64,000 nucleotides of DNA from Gigaspora margarita (GCA_009809945.1 WTPW01000591.1:86371-150370); one strand, 5' to 3'. Counted from the stretch's first letter, positions 23,229 through 34,659 are shown. Notes: generated by a model not told the origin, from the sequence alone. Made by a program: numbers and translations.

Positions 23229-24658
23229 CATTAGAAATTTCAACAAAATCAATAGGCTTACTTGCTAAAACAAGTTTAAAAATTAAACTCAAAATAGATA
23301 ATAAAATAACATAATTTTTTTTAAATAAATACCATTAATTGCAATTGATATCTTCTTAGTATTAATTATTTTGCTAGTGTACATCATATCAGGATGTTTT
23401 GGTAAGTTAAGTGGCAATATTTTTACTATTTCATCAGCATATAGGAATTGTCTTTTAATTTCATCTGAATCTTCATCTGAATCTTTGTGTAAGTTTTCTA
23501 TAATAGTAATCCATTTAGAAATCTTCTCATAAATGTTATAAGCGTTAGGCCGTTTCTCTGAGTCTAAATCCATGCATTGTTTAGCCAATGCAATATAACA
23601 ATCAGGAGTCCCAGAAGCAAATTCTGGTTGCAATCCATTGCGAATAATATTAATAGCAAGACCTTCATCAAATTGATAACCATCAAAAGGTCTTTGTCCG
23701 GTCGACATCTCTGACATGATAATTCCAAAACCATAAACATCAGCAGCTTTTGTAAACTTTTGACCTGATAAGACTTCTGGTGCAACATAAGGCATAACTC
23801 CGTAAATACAATCTTCTAAATCATTTTCATCGACCTTTTTAGATAATCCTAAATCTGCGATGTAAGATTGCAAAATTGTGCTAATGCGTTGATCCTGCAA
23901 AATATTGCCACTGTGAAAGTCAGAATGAATATACCCTGCAATATGAATTCAAAGTAAATCAAGTGAGATATCTTTAAGTAGTTTTAATTTAATCTTCCAT
24001 GAAAGATCTTGAAAACTTGTCCTTAAAAGTATATGAAGATTTCCCTTATCAGCATATTGAAACACCATCAAGTATTTATTATTTTTTCTGTCATGAGTTA
24101 ATCCATATATCCGAAGCTCATTACCGTATATATTATATTTCATATGATGGTTAAACTTATAAATAATCAAATGAATTAGTTCATTCTAAATGTAATATAT
24201 TTCGTTGACTAAATAATAATTTAACTTACTTCTTTTAAAGAATCTGATGGCAAGGTCTTGAGGGCGACGATGCTATTTGATTCACGTATTCTTTTATAAA
24301 TACAGTTGCTATCATCATCAGCGCAATTGTTATTATTATCAAGTTTAGTTTTTTTAATCTTTCGAATTCCGTCCAACCAGATTGCTTTGTATACAAAACC
24401 AAATCCTCCTTTGCCAATTTCTTCAACATCAGATAGTCTATCAAACGGAATCCATTCTATTTCATCTTCATATGTATTGGCACTAAGTTGGAATATTTTC
24501 ATGCAATCATCAATATTCTTATTTCTACTTGTCCATCTTGTTGCAATGTCAGGGTCACATGATGCACACCATGCGGGCTGAGTATTATCTTCATTACAAT
24601 GTGCACATTTTCCATATTCAGGAGATCTAAATATACAATGCTTTATTTCGCATCTGCT
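23229..24658 (-). CDS. Protein kinase (TKL-like), three exons, one in-frame TGA
   Basis: Predicted exons (minus): 24658/24656-24230, 24185-23333, 23264-23229, all with GT-AG borders. The N-terminal part has a Cys pattern (KCAHCNEDN, PAWCASCD) and the family phrase TRWTSRNKNIDDC, then EWIPFDRLSDVEEIGKGGFG (glycine loop) and VALK (ATP-binding Lys). Exon 2 has FQYADKGNLH (hinge), HSDFHSGNIL (catalytic loop, D and N present), IADLGLS (DLG instead of DFG), MPYVAPEVL and RPFDG. The C-tail KILPLNLPKHPDMMYTSKII is typical of these fungi. A TGA lies at about 23957, between helix E and the catalytic loop, where relatives have a coding residue; no intron removes it. It is therefore either a recent pseudogene or a truncated/readthrough gene. 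The upstream neighbour is the splice-like array. Confidence 0.8.
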
Positions 24659-24820
24659 CTTTTAAACTTTAGTCGAATGCAAATAATATTTACCGACTAA
24701 ACACAAATAAAATGAAAATAATATTTACCGACTAAACACAAAGAAAATGATTTGTAAATAAGTATTTATGTTATTGTTTTTGTGAACTTGTTTTGCTGTT
24801 TTTATGTAGCAAAATTATTA

Positions 24821-25435
24821 CAGCTAATTTCAAAAAGGTGTAATCAAGCAATTTTTATCATATATATAAAAATGGGAAATCGGGAAATCGGGAAATCAGA
24901 TTATTAATCAAAATTAAACTTTTTATATAATGATAATGATAAATCAAATAAATTATTTTTATCATCATATTCAATGGACGCTCAATTTACAAAACTTGAA
25001 TATAAGCGAGGAACTCGCTTCGGATGCCGGATGTGTTTATATTGTGGAAAACTTACAGCAACAAAAATGCAACTGTATATTAACTCAAGCACCACATAAA
25101 CGTTATCGAACTAATATTGTCAAGCATGCATACACAAGAATTTTTAATCAAGTCCTTACTATATGCTGGAGGCATTCTAAAGAGTTATTTTTAGTGAAAG
25201 CCTTTAAAACTCAATAAAAATCTAAAATTAGGCTATTAAAGATTAACCTTTAACTTTACTCAGTATTTCTAGCAGGGCTATAAAAACAGTAATTGCCGGG
25301 AAATCTTAAAGAATCTTCGATATTACAAAGTTTTACAAGGCGAATTTTTTTAAAAAAAGGGGAAATCGGGGAAATCGCACCGATTTCCCATAATATAGTG
25401 ATCTTCACCTGCGTACACCTTTTTGAAATTAGCTA
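24821..25435. mobile_element. Mariner-type element carrying a coding remnant, inserted in the array
   Basis: Ends CAGCTAATTTCAAAAAGGTG and TAGCTAATTTCAAAAAGGTG face each other; TA flanks both sides (24819-24820, 25436-25437). Removal restores an array unit (AAAATTATTAAATGTTC). Inner copies of GGGAAATCGGG follow the left end and precede the right end. The interior (about 24974-25217, plus) has a protein-like stretch, see next entry. Confidence 0.82.
24974..25217 (+). pseudogene. Coding remnant inside the mariner-type element
   Basis: Two overlapping plus-strand frames read as one protein with a shift. The first gives MDAQFTKLEYKRGTRF and GCRMCLYCGK (a C-x2-C-x2-C pattern), the second CNCILTQAPHKRYRTN, AYTRIFNQ and then a stop at 25217. 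The amino-acid composition and the switch from one frame to the other suggest a once-real gene of about 90 residues. I do not recognise the family; it is not a known mariner transposase motif (no DDE/D). It may be a host fragment captured by the element. Confidence 0.45.
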
Positions 25436-25973
25436 TAAATGTTCTTTATACTTACTCGCTGAATGAAATGATTTGTACATAATCGTAAATAAGTATTCAT
25501 GTTCATGTTTTGTGAACTTGTTTTGCTGTTTCTATATAGAAAATTATTAAATTTTCTTTATGCTCACCGTCTAAATTAATGCGATTGTATAATAGCAAAT
25601 AAGTATTTATGTTCTTATTTTGTAAACTTGTTTTGCTGTTATCATGTAGTAAAATTATTAAATGTTCTTTATACTCACTCTCTGAAGAAATGATTAATAC
25701 GAATAAAATGATTTGTATGTAATGATAAATAAGTATTTATTTTCTTGTTTTGTGAACTTGTTTTGCTGTTTTATGTGGTAAAGTTATTAAATGTTCATTA
25801 TACTCACAGGCTAAATTAATGCGAATGAAATGATTTGTACGTAATGCTAAATAAGCATTTATGTTCTTGTTTTGTGAACTTGTTTTGCTGGTTTTATTCA
25901 GCAAAATTCTTAAATGTACTTTATACTCACAGACTAAATAAATGATTTGTATGTAATGGTAAATAAATATTTA

Positions 25974-26088
25974 CCTTAAAATCTCGAAATATCGCGCAGG
26001 GTGAAATTACAAAATTCGGCCTAAATTAAGCTTAATTCGGGCCAAGATTCGAAATAACGTCCATGCCCGCTATTTCGATATTTTACGG
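25974..26088. mobile_element. 115-bp foldback/mariner-type MITE in the array
   Basis: Ends CCTTAAAATCTCGAAATATC and, complemented, CCGTAAAATATCGAAATAGC, flanked by TA (25972-25973, 26089-26090). The centre has AATTAAGCTTAATTCGG. It interrupts one array unit between AAATATT and TATGTTC. A related centre is seen near 56089. Confidence 0.8.
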
Positions 26089-29000
26089 TATGTTCTTGTT
26101 TTGTGAACGTGTTTTGCTGCTTTTATGTAATAAATTATTAAACTTACCGACTAAATTAATGCGAATGAAATGATTTATACGTAATGGTAAATAAGTATTT
26201 ATGTTCTTATTTTGTGAGCTTGTTTTGCTGTTTTCATTATTAAATGTTCTTTATACTCACTCGTTGATTGAAATGATTAAGGCGGATGTAATGGTTTGTA
26301 CATAATGGTAAATAAGTATTTATTTTCTTGTTTGTGAACTTGTATTGCTGTTGTTACGTAGTAAATTATTTAATGTTCTTTATACTCACATACTGAATGA
26401 AATGATTAATGCGAATGAAATGATTTGTATGTAATGGTAAATAAGTATTTATGTTCTTGTTTTGTGTGAACTTGTTTTGCGGTTTTATGTTAAATGTCCT
26501 TTATACTCACAAACTAAATTAATGCGAATGAAATGATTTGTAGGTAATGGTAAATAAGTGTTTATGTTCTTGTTTTGCGAACTTGTATTACTGTTTTTAT
26601 GTAGTAAAATTATTATACTAACGAGCTGAATGAAATTAATGTAATGGAATTAAGTATTTATGTTCTTGTTTTGTGAACTTGTTTTGCTGTTTTAATGTAG
26701 CATAATTATTAAATATTCTTATACTCGCAGACTAAATGCGAATGAAATAATTTGTATAATAGTAAATAAGTTTTCTTATTTTGTGAACCTGTTTTGCTGT
26801 TTTTATATAGAAAATTTTTTAAATATTCTTTATACTCACGGCTGAATGAAATGATTAATGCGAATGAAATGATTTATCGTAATCGTAAATAAGTACTTAT
26901 GAACTTTGTTTTGCTGTTTTTATGCAGTAAAATTATTAAATGTTTTTTATACTCACTCGCTGAATGAAATGATTAATGCAAATGAAATGATTTGTGTGTA
27001 ATAGTGAATAATTTATGTTCCTATTCTGAGAGCTAGTTTTACGGTTATTATGTAGTTAAATGATTATGCTCACTTGCTGAATGAAATGATTAATGCGAAT
27101 GAAATGAACGTAATGGTAAATATATTTATGTTCTTGTTTTGTGAAATTGTTTGCGGCCTTTAGGTAGTAAAATTATTAAATGTTCATTATACTCACAGAC
27201 TAAATTAATGCGAATGAAATGATTTGTACGTATGGTAAATATTCTTGTGAACTTGTTTTGCTGTTTTTATGTAGTAAAATTATTAAATGTTCTTTATACT
27301 CACCCACTAAATTAAGCCGAATGAAATGATTTGTACGTAATGGTGAATAATATTTATGTTCATGTAGTAAAACTTTATACTCACAAGCTGAATGAAATGA
27401 TTAATGCGAATGAAATGATTTGTACGTAATGTTAAATAAGTATTTTGTTGTTTGTGAACTTGTTTTTCTGTTTTACTCACACACTGAATGAAATGATTAA
27501 TGTGAATGAAATGATTGTACGTAATGGTGAACAAGTATTTATGTTCTTGTTTTGTGAACTTATTTTGCTGTTTTTATGTAGAAAATTATTATACTCACAC
27601 ACTAATGAAATGATTAATGCGGATGAAATGATTTGTACGTAATGATATATAAGTATTTATGATCTTGTTTTGTGAACTTGTTTTGCTGTTTTTATCTAGT
27701 AAATTATTAAAAATTCATTATACTTACCCACTAAATTAATGCGAATGAAATGTTGTACATTATGGTAATTAAGTATTTATTTCCTTGTTTTGTGAACTTG
27801 TTTTGCGGTATTTACGTAGTAAAATTATTAAATGTTCTTTATACTCACGGACTAAATTTATGCGAATGAATGATGATTTGTACATAATGGTAAATTTGAG
27901 AACTTGTTTTGCTGTTTTTATGTAGTAAAATTATTATACTCACTCGCTTATTAAAAATGATTAATGCCAAAGATTTGTACGCAATGGTAAATAAGTATTT
28001 ATGTTCTCGTAATAAAATTATTAAATGTTCTTTATATTTACCCACTAAATTAATGCGAATAAAATGATTTGTACGTAATGGTAAACAAGTATTTATGTTC
28101 TTGCTTTGTGAAATTGGTTTGCTGTTTTTGTAAAATAATTAAATGTTCTTTATACTCACTCGCTGAAAGAAATGTTTAATGTGAATGAAATGATTTTTGT
28201 ACGTAATGATATATAAATATTTATGCCTAGTTTTGTGAACTTGTGTGCTGTTTTTATGTAAAACAATTATTAAATATTCTTTATTCTTACCGACTAAATT
28301 AATGCGAATGAAATGATTTGTACGTAATAGTAAATAAGTATCTATGTTCTTGTTTTGTGAACTTGTTTTGCTGTTTTCATGTAGTAAAATTATTAAACGT
28401 TCTTTATACTCACATACTGAGTGAGATGAATAATGCGAATGAAATGATTTGTACGTAATGGTAAATAAGTATTATTTTCTTATTTTGTGAACTTATTTTG
28501 TTGTTATATAAAAGTAAAATTATTATACTCACGAGCTGAATGAAATGATGAATGTGAATGAAATGATTTGTAAGTAATGTAACTAAGTATTTATGTTTTT
28601 GTTTTGTGTGCTTGTTTTGCTGTTTTTATGTAGTAAATTTATTAAATGTCCTTTATACTCACTTTCTGAATGAAATGATTAATGCGAATGAAATGATTTG
28701 TACGTATAGTAATTAAGTATTTATGCACTTGTTTTTTGAGCTTGTTTTGCTGTTTAAATGCTCTTTATACTCACAAACTAATTTATGCGAATGAAATGAT
28801 TTGTACGTAATGGTAAATAAATATCTAAGTTATTGTTTTGTGAACTTGTTTTGCGGTTTTTATGTGGTAAAATTATTAAATGTCATTTATACTCACAGAC
28901 TAAATTTATGCGAATGAAATGATTTATATGTATTTATAAATAAGTATTTATGTTCATATTTTGTGAACCTGTTTTGCCATTTTTATGTAGCAAATTATTA

Positions 29001-30999
29001 TACTCGCGAGCTGAATGATATGATTCATGCGAATGAAATGATTTTTGTACGTATGGTAAATAAGCATTTATATTCTGTTTTTATGTACTGTAGTAAAATT
29101 ATTAAATTTATTTATACTCACTCGCTGAATGAACTGTTAATGCGAATGAAATGATTTGTGCGTAATGGTAAACAAATATTTTGCTTTTGTTTTGTGAACT
29201 TGTTTTGCTGATTTTATGTAGTAAAATAATTATACTCACTCGCTGGATGAAATGATTCATGCGAATGAAATGATTTGTACTTAGAGTTAAATAAGTATTT
29301 ATGTTGTTTTGTGAACTTGTATGCTATTTTGTGTAGTAGAATTTTTAAATGTTCTTTATACTCACCGACTATATTAATAAAATAAAATGATTTGTACGTA
29401 ATGGTAAATAAATCTTTATGTTCTTGTTTTGTGAAATTGTTTTGCTGTTTTTATGTAGTAAAGTTATTAAATGTTCTTTATACACACACGCTGATTAATG
29501 CGAGTGAAATGATTTTTACGTAATGGTAATAAGTATTTTGTTCTTGTTTAATGAACTAGTTTTACCGTTTTTATGTAGTAAAAATTATTATACTCACTCG
29601 CTGAATGAAATGATTAATGCGAAATAAATGAACGTAATGGTAAATAAGCATTGATGTTCTTGTTTTGTGAACTTGCTTGCGGTTTTTATGTCGTAAATTT
29701 ATTAAATTTTCTTTATACTCACAGACTAAATTAATGCGAATGAAATGATTTTTGCGTATTGGTGAATAAGTATTCATGTTCTTGTTTTTTGTTTTATATA
29801 GTAAATTTATTAAATGTTTTTTATACTCACCGACTAAATTAATGCGAATTAAATGATTTGTACGTAATGGTGAATAAATATTTATGTTCATGTAATAAAG
29901 TTTATACTCACTCGCTGAATGAAATGATTAATGTTAATTAAATGGTTTATACTTAATGGTAAATAAATATTAATGCTGTTTTTATGTAATAAGATTAATA
30001 AAATTCTTTATACTCACGCACTGAATGAAATGATTAAATGCGAATGAAATGATTAATATGAATGAAATGATTTGTACGTAATATTAAATAAGTATTATTA
30101 TTGTTTTATGATTGTTTTGCTGTTTTTATGTAGTAAAATTATTAAATGTTCCTTATACTCACATACTGAGTGAGATGATTAATGCGAATGAAATAATTTG
30201 TACGTAATGGTAAATAAATATATATGTTCTTGTTTTGTGAGCTTATTTTGTTGTTTTTATGTAGTAAATTTATTAAATGTTCTTTATACTCACCGACTAA
30301 ATTAATGCGAATGAAATGGTTTGTACGTAATGGTGAATAAATATTTATTTTAATGTAGTAAAATTTTATACTCACTAACTAAATGAAATGATTTATGCGA
30401 ATTAAATGATTTGTACGTAATGTTAAATAAATATTTAAGTTGTTTTGTGATCTTGTTTTGCTGATTTTATGTAGTAAAATTATTAAATGTTCTTTATACT
30501 CACATACTAAATTAATGTGAATGAAATGATTTGTACGTAATGGTAAATAAGTATTTAGTTGTTCCTGTTTGTGACTTGTTTTGCTGTTTTTATATAGTAA
30601 GATTATTAAATGTTCTTAACACTCACTCTCTGAATGAAATGATTAATGCGAATGAAATGATTTGTAAGCAATAGTAAATAAGTATTTATGTTCTTGTTTT
30701 GTGACTTGTTTACTGTTTTTATGTAGTAAAGTTATTAAAAGTTCTTTATACTCACTCGCTGAATGAAATGATTAATGATTCGTACATAATTTATGTTCTT
30801 GTTTTGTGAACTTGTTCTAAATGCTATTTATACTCACAGACTAAATTAATGCGAATGAAAATAAATACTTATTTATGAGCTTAAATTGCTGATAAATAGA
30901 ATAATAAATGCACTTCATACTTACTCCCTGTTAATTAAAATTGTGTAAGAATTCTTACTTTAAATAAGCTATAAACATTACAATAAAAAAAAAATTAAT

Positions 31000-31423
31000 T
31001 TACTTTTTATGCCATTCATGACTTATTTCTACATTTTTTACCACGCCAATTCCATAATAATAACAAATAGCAGTTTTCCTAATTCCCATGGAATTACCTG
31101 CCTCAGCAGACTTCAGATAATATGTAAACGCTTCATGCTCATTGATATCGATTCCAATTCCTAAATAATAACAATAACCAACTTGATACATTCCGTTAGG
31201 ATTAGACATGTCTGCCGATTTTTTATAATATGTAAATGCCTTGTTTTCATTCTTTTCCACTCCAATTCCATATTCGTAACAATAACCAAGACAATTGATT
31301 CCTTCAGCATGCCCCATATTAGCAGATTTTTCGAACTGAGCGAACGCTTTATATTCATCCTTTTCAACGTTAATTCCGTGAAGATAAAAATATCCTAATT
31401 CAAATGTTTTATCAACGCATGGG
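31000..31423 (-). CDS. Sel1-repeat exon
   Basis: The frame, open from an acceptor-like CTACAAAG at 31431-31424, reads [20 protein letters not shown], then [78 protein letters not shown] and ends [12 protein letters not shown], stop. These are three to four Sel1-like repeats (A-x2-LG-x2-Y-x2-G-G pattern). Such repeats bind partners and in these fungi often follow a kinase domain. The last codons AAA AAG TAA again contain AA-GTAAAT, the same potential donor as the TPR exon end, and the first downstream junction in both cases has the triplet GGA. Confidence 0.8.
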
Positions 31424-34400
31424 CTTTGTAGTTATAAGCTAGTAATTTAACAGTTGTAACTGATTAGGATAAATGTTTAAAATAAAGAGCATATTTTTAA
31501 GGAAGTATGAAATAAAATTTACACTCACAATCTGGTTGTTTAACAGATATTTAGTTGATTAGAGGGTAATTTACAAAGAACATCAATTTTAATAAACAAT
31601 ATGCACTTACCGAAAATTAATTTAGCAAAGCCTATTTATTTAGTTTATGCCGAATAAATAAAATTAAAAAAATATTATTGCTTACTCCCTAACAATTAAA
31701 CGAGTATACAATTAATTAGAGAATGTAAATACGCATAAAGTACAATAACTTTATATTTACTTTTCAATGATTTTTGCTGAAATTTTTGATGCCCATTCAT
31801 CATTTGTCTCAATTTTCAATAATTTGTTCACATCAATGAATGATTCTTTATATTTTTCCATTAGATAATAGGCTTCTGCTCGATATCTTAGTGCAAATTT
31901 GTTGTTCGGTTCAATATCAAGCAATTTTGTTAGATCGTTAATTACATCTTTATATCTTCCCATTATAAAATTAAATTTTACTCGAAATTTAAGTACAGTA
32001 TCTTGTTTGATTTCCAGTACATCTTCCAAATCTTCAAGTGTATACGTATTTGTCGTATTATTGCACATATTAAATGTATCGATCAATATTTTTTTCAATG
32101 ATTCATCTATCTCATCACTGGGTTCAATATTAAGCAATTTTGCTAGATCAATAATTGCTTCAATATATCTTTCTATTAGAAAATAGGCTTCTCCTCGATA
32201 TCTTAGTGCAAATTTGTTGTTTGGTTCAATATCAATCAATTTCGTTAGATCAATAATTGCTTCATTATATCTTTCCATAAGATAATAGGCTTCTCCTCGA
32301 TATCTCAGTGCAAATTTGTTGTTTGGTTCAATATCAAGCAATTTTGTTAGATCAATAATTGCATCTTTATATCTTTCCATGATAAAATTAAATTTTACTC
32401 GAAATTTAAGAGCAGAATCTTGTTTGATTTTCAGCGAATTTTCTAAATCTTCAAGTGTATACGTATTCGTCGCATTATTGCACATATTAAATGCATCGAT
32501 CCACTTTTTTTTCAATTCATGATCAATTTCATCACTGGGTTCAATACCAACCAATTTTGTTAGATCAATAATTGCGTCCTTATATCTTTCCATTAGATAA
32601 TAGGTCTCTCCTCGATATCTTAGTGCAAATTTGTTGCTCGGTTCAATGTCAATCAATTTGGTTAGATCAACAATTGCATCTTCATATCTATCCATTAGAT
32701 AATAGGCTTCTCCTCGATATCTTAGTGCAAATTTGTTGTTCGGTTCAATATCAATCAATTTTGTTAAATCAATTATTGCATCTTTATAACTTTCCATGAT
32801 AAAATTAAATTTTACTCGAAATTTAAGAGCAGAATCTTGTTTGATTTTCAGCGAATTTTCTAAATCTTCAAGTGTATACGTATTCGTCGCATTATTACAC
32901 ATTTTAAATACTTCGATCCATACTATTTTCAATTCATCATCTACATCATCACTGGGTTCAATACCAACCAATTTTGTTAGATCAACAATTGCATCTTCAT
33001 ATCTTTCCATGATAAAATTAAANTTTACTCGAAATTTAAGTGCAGTATCTTGTTTTATTTCCAGCAAATTTTCTAAATCTTCAATAGTATAAATATTTGA
33101 TACATTATTGCACATATTAAATGCTTCGATCAATTTTTTTTTCAATGATTCATCTATCTCATCACTGGGTTCAATACCAAGCAATTCTGCTAGATCAATA
33201 ATTGCTTCCTCCGTTAGACTATAGGCTTCTTCTAGAAATCTTAGTGCAAATTTGTTGTTTGGTTCAATATTAAGCAATTTTGTCAGATCAATAATTCCTT
33301 CCTTATATCTTTCCATAAGATAATAGGTTTCTCCTCGATATCTTAGTGCAAATTTGTTGTTTGGTTCAATATCAATCAATTTCGTTAGATCAATAATTGC
33401 ATTTTCATAATTTCCCATGATAAAATTAAATTTTCCTCGAAATTTTAGAGCAACAGTATTTTGTTCGATTTTCAACGAATTTACTAAATCTTCAAGTGTA
33501 TAAATATTCGTCGTATTAATGCACATATTAAATGCTTCGATCAACTTATTTTTCAATAATTCATCACTCATATCATTACTAGTAGTCGCTATTTTACAAA
33601 GAATAACAGTATTAAATTACAAATCAAACAAAAATACGCTTATAACTATTCAGCATTACCTGCAAATTTAAATTTTCTACTACCGAAATTTACTTCTATA
33701 GATCCACCTTGTGACCTCAATCCAACACAAGGATATAAGGTGCCTTTTAAATTTCGGAATGCAATACCTTGAAATTTATTTTGTAAAATATTAAGCTATG
33801 CACCATTATATGCATAATATAAAATGGAAAAACTATAAAGCTTTGCAATACCTACCTAGACTTATACCATTTTTAGTATAGAATACAGTGTTATTTTTAA
33901 AATTTAAACAACACCCAATGGTATCGCCAGTAGAAAACAATGGCCCATAAGGTTTGCCCCTTCCCGAATGGAAAAATAATTTGCCATCATCGCTATGATA
34001 ACCCCAAGAACAATCGTCCCATCCTATGAAAACCATGAATAAATAAATGTTCAATATGCCAAAAAACAATTAAAGGTTTAATTACCAGGCATTCTACTTA
34101 AATCAACCTCCTTTTCGCAAAATCCAATTCCAATAATTCTTTTAATTAAAAGAACGTAAAGAATTATAAGCAACATTCAAACGATTTTATTTTAATTTAC
34201 TGCAAAATATATTTCAGCATACTTATTTTTTCCTTCGTCTATGATGTCAACTTCAAAATAAAACAACTTGCAATGCGGAGGAATTGGATGATTTGTCCGT
34301 ATTACGCCGGTTTCTTTTTTATTTACTCCCAAACCTATGATTTAAATAAGATTATATTAATTCAGAAATGATAAATAATTTGCAGTGTGAACATGTATAA

Positions 34401-34631
34401 ATTGTCATTAGTGATGAACAAATGCGCATGATTATAAACAAAATTTTTGGAAATTTAAGCTAGCCAGCATGTATTAGCATAAAGCAGATAAAAATTTCAT
34501 GCGTATGAATTTATTTGCCTATCATTTAAGTCTCACTAAGTCCTACCTTCATAATTCACTCTAAGTCCGCTCGAATCTACGCTCAAATAAGAAGATTTAT
34601 CACCGAGATTCCAAGCAGTTGGTAAATCCAT
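31000..34631 (-). CDS. SPRY-TPR-Sel1 gene (at least seven exons)
   Basis: Exons in minus order, all GT-AG and in frame: 34631-34547, 34334-34223, 34138-34086, 34023-33856, 33777-33660, 33588 to about 31757, and 31423-31000. The first five encode a SPRY domain, the sixth a TPR solenoid, the seventh Sel1 repeats. The join of exon 5 to 6 (FKFA, then [12 protein letters not shown]) is in frame. Exon 6 may end at the TAA at 31757 or be spliced at the overlapping donor (AA then GTAAAT); the Sel1 exon acceptor has the matching phase. So Sel1 may be part of this gene or a separate partial gene. The start at 34631 is the first ATG of an exon that could extend upstream to an acceptor near 34655. Confidence 0.72.
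31424..31756 (-). other. Intron-like spacer between TPR and Sel1 exons
   Basis: On the minus strand it starts GTAAATATAAAG, and holds TTAATTGTTAG-GGA-GTAAGC (about 31690), a GGTAAGTGC (about 31610) without a good acceptor, and AACCAG-ATT-GTGAGT (about 31533), then ends CTACAAAG. Two of three junctions thus have the same YAG-triplet-GTRAGT form as the big array. Because each triplet is one codon, the TPR and Sel1 frames stay joined with zero, one or two of them included. Confidence 0.6.
31757..33588 (-). CDS. TPR-repeat exon, internally amplified
   Basis: About 610 codons, open throughout (one ambiguous base near 33023). Canonical TPR units of the type [35 protein letters not shown] alternate with a linker module [40 protein letters not shown]. 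The combined module occurs about five times. Two copies (about 32316-32530 and 32736-32950) are almost identical in DNA over about 200 bp, 420 bp apart, showing recent tandem duplication or gene conversion. TPR solenoids are protein-binding scaffolds. The exon ends with KIIEK then TAA, and AA-GTAAAT there could instead be a splice donor. Confidence 0.88.
33660..34631 (-). CDS. SPRY domain exons
   Basis: The spliced product starts [18 protein letters not shown], continues [20 protein letters not shown], then [77 protein letters not shown] and [20 protein letters not shown]. This is a complete SPRY fold of the RanBP9 kind: FEV strand, GIGF, GW, Y-x-DDG, GDTIGC, FTKNG-like and LYP-x-VG motifs are all present. 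SPRY domains bind protein partners; the partner here is unknown. All five exon junctions keep frame. Confidence 0.85.
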
Positions 34632-34659
34632 GAATTGCGTTAAGTGTTGGGTGAACTAT

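Larger units (their letters stand above)
24690..30960 (-). repeat. Giant array of about 48 intron-like units (YAG-NNN-GTRAGT)
   Basis: Units of about 80-145 bp share, on the plus strand, TACTCAC-NNN-CTGAATGAAATG or -CTAAATTAATGCG, then AATGATTTGTACGTAATGGT, AAATAAGTATTTATGTTC, TTGTTTTGTGAACTTG, TTTTGCTGTTTTTATGTAG, TAAAATTATTAAATGTTC. On the minus strand each junction reads like an acceptor (TTCATTCAG or TTAATTTAG), then three variable bases (two in one unit), then a donor (GTGAGTATAAAG). Triplets seen include CGA, TCT, TCG, TGG, TAT, TTT, CTC, AGA, TGT, CTT, AAA. Junctions lie at about 25448, 25556, 25676, 25804, 25930, 26146, 26390, 26510 and so on to 30923. A few have lost the AG or GT. 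Two TE insertions interrupt it. Strand given is that of the neighbouring genes. Confidence 0.9.

Noticed and set aside
27307-30375. Minus-strand ORFs with repeated RTNHFIRINHFIQ
   Set aside because: They follow from the array unit length and sequence; the splice-like junctions explain the conserved parts better, and stops occur irregularly.
25000-30960. CRISPR array
   Set aside because: The unit is about 130 bp and eukaryotic, without short spacers of constant length; the variable part is only three bases and no cas genes exist.
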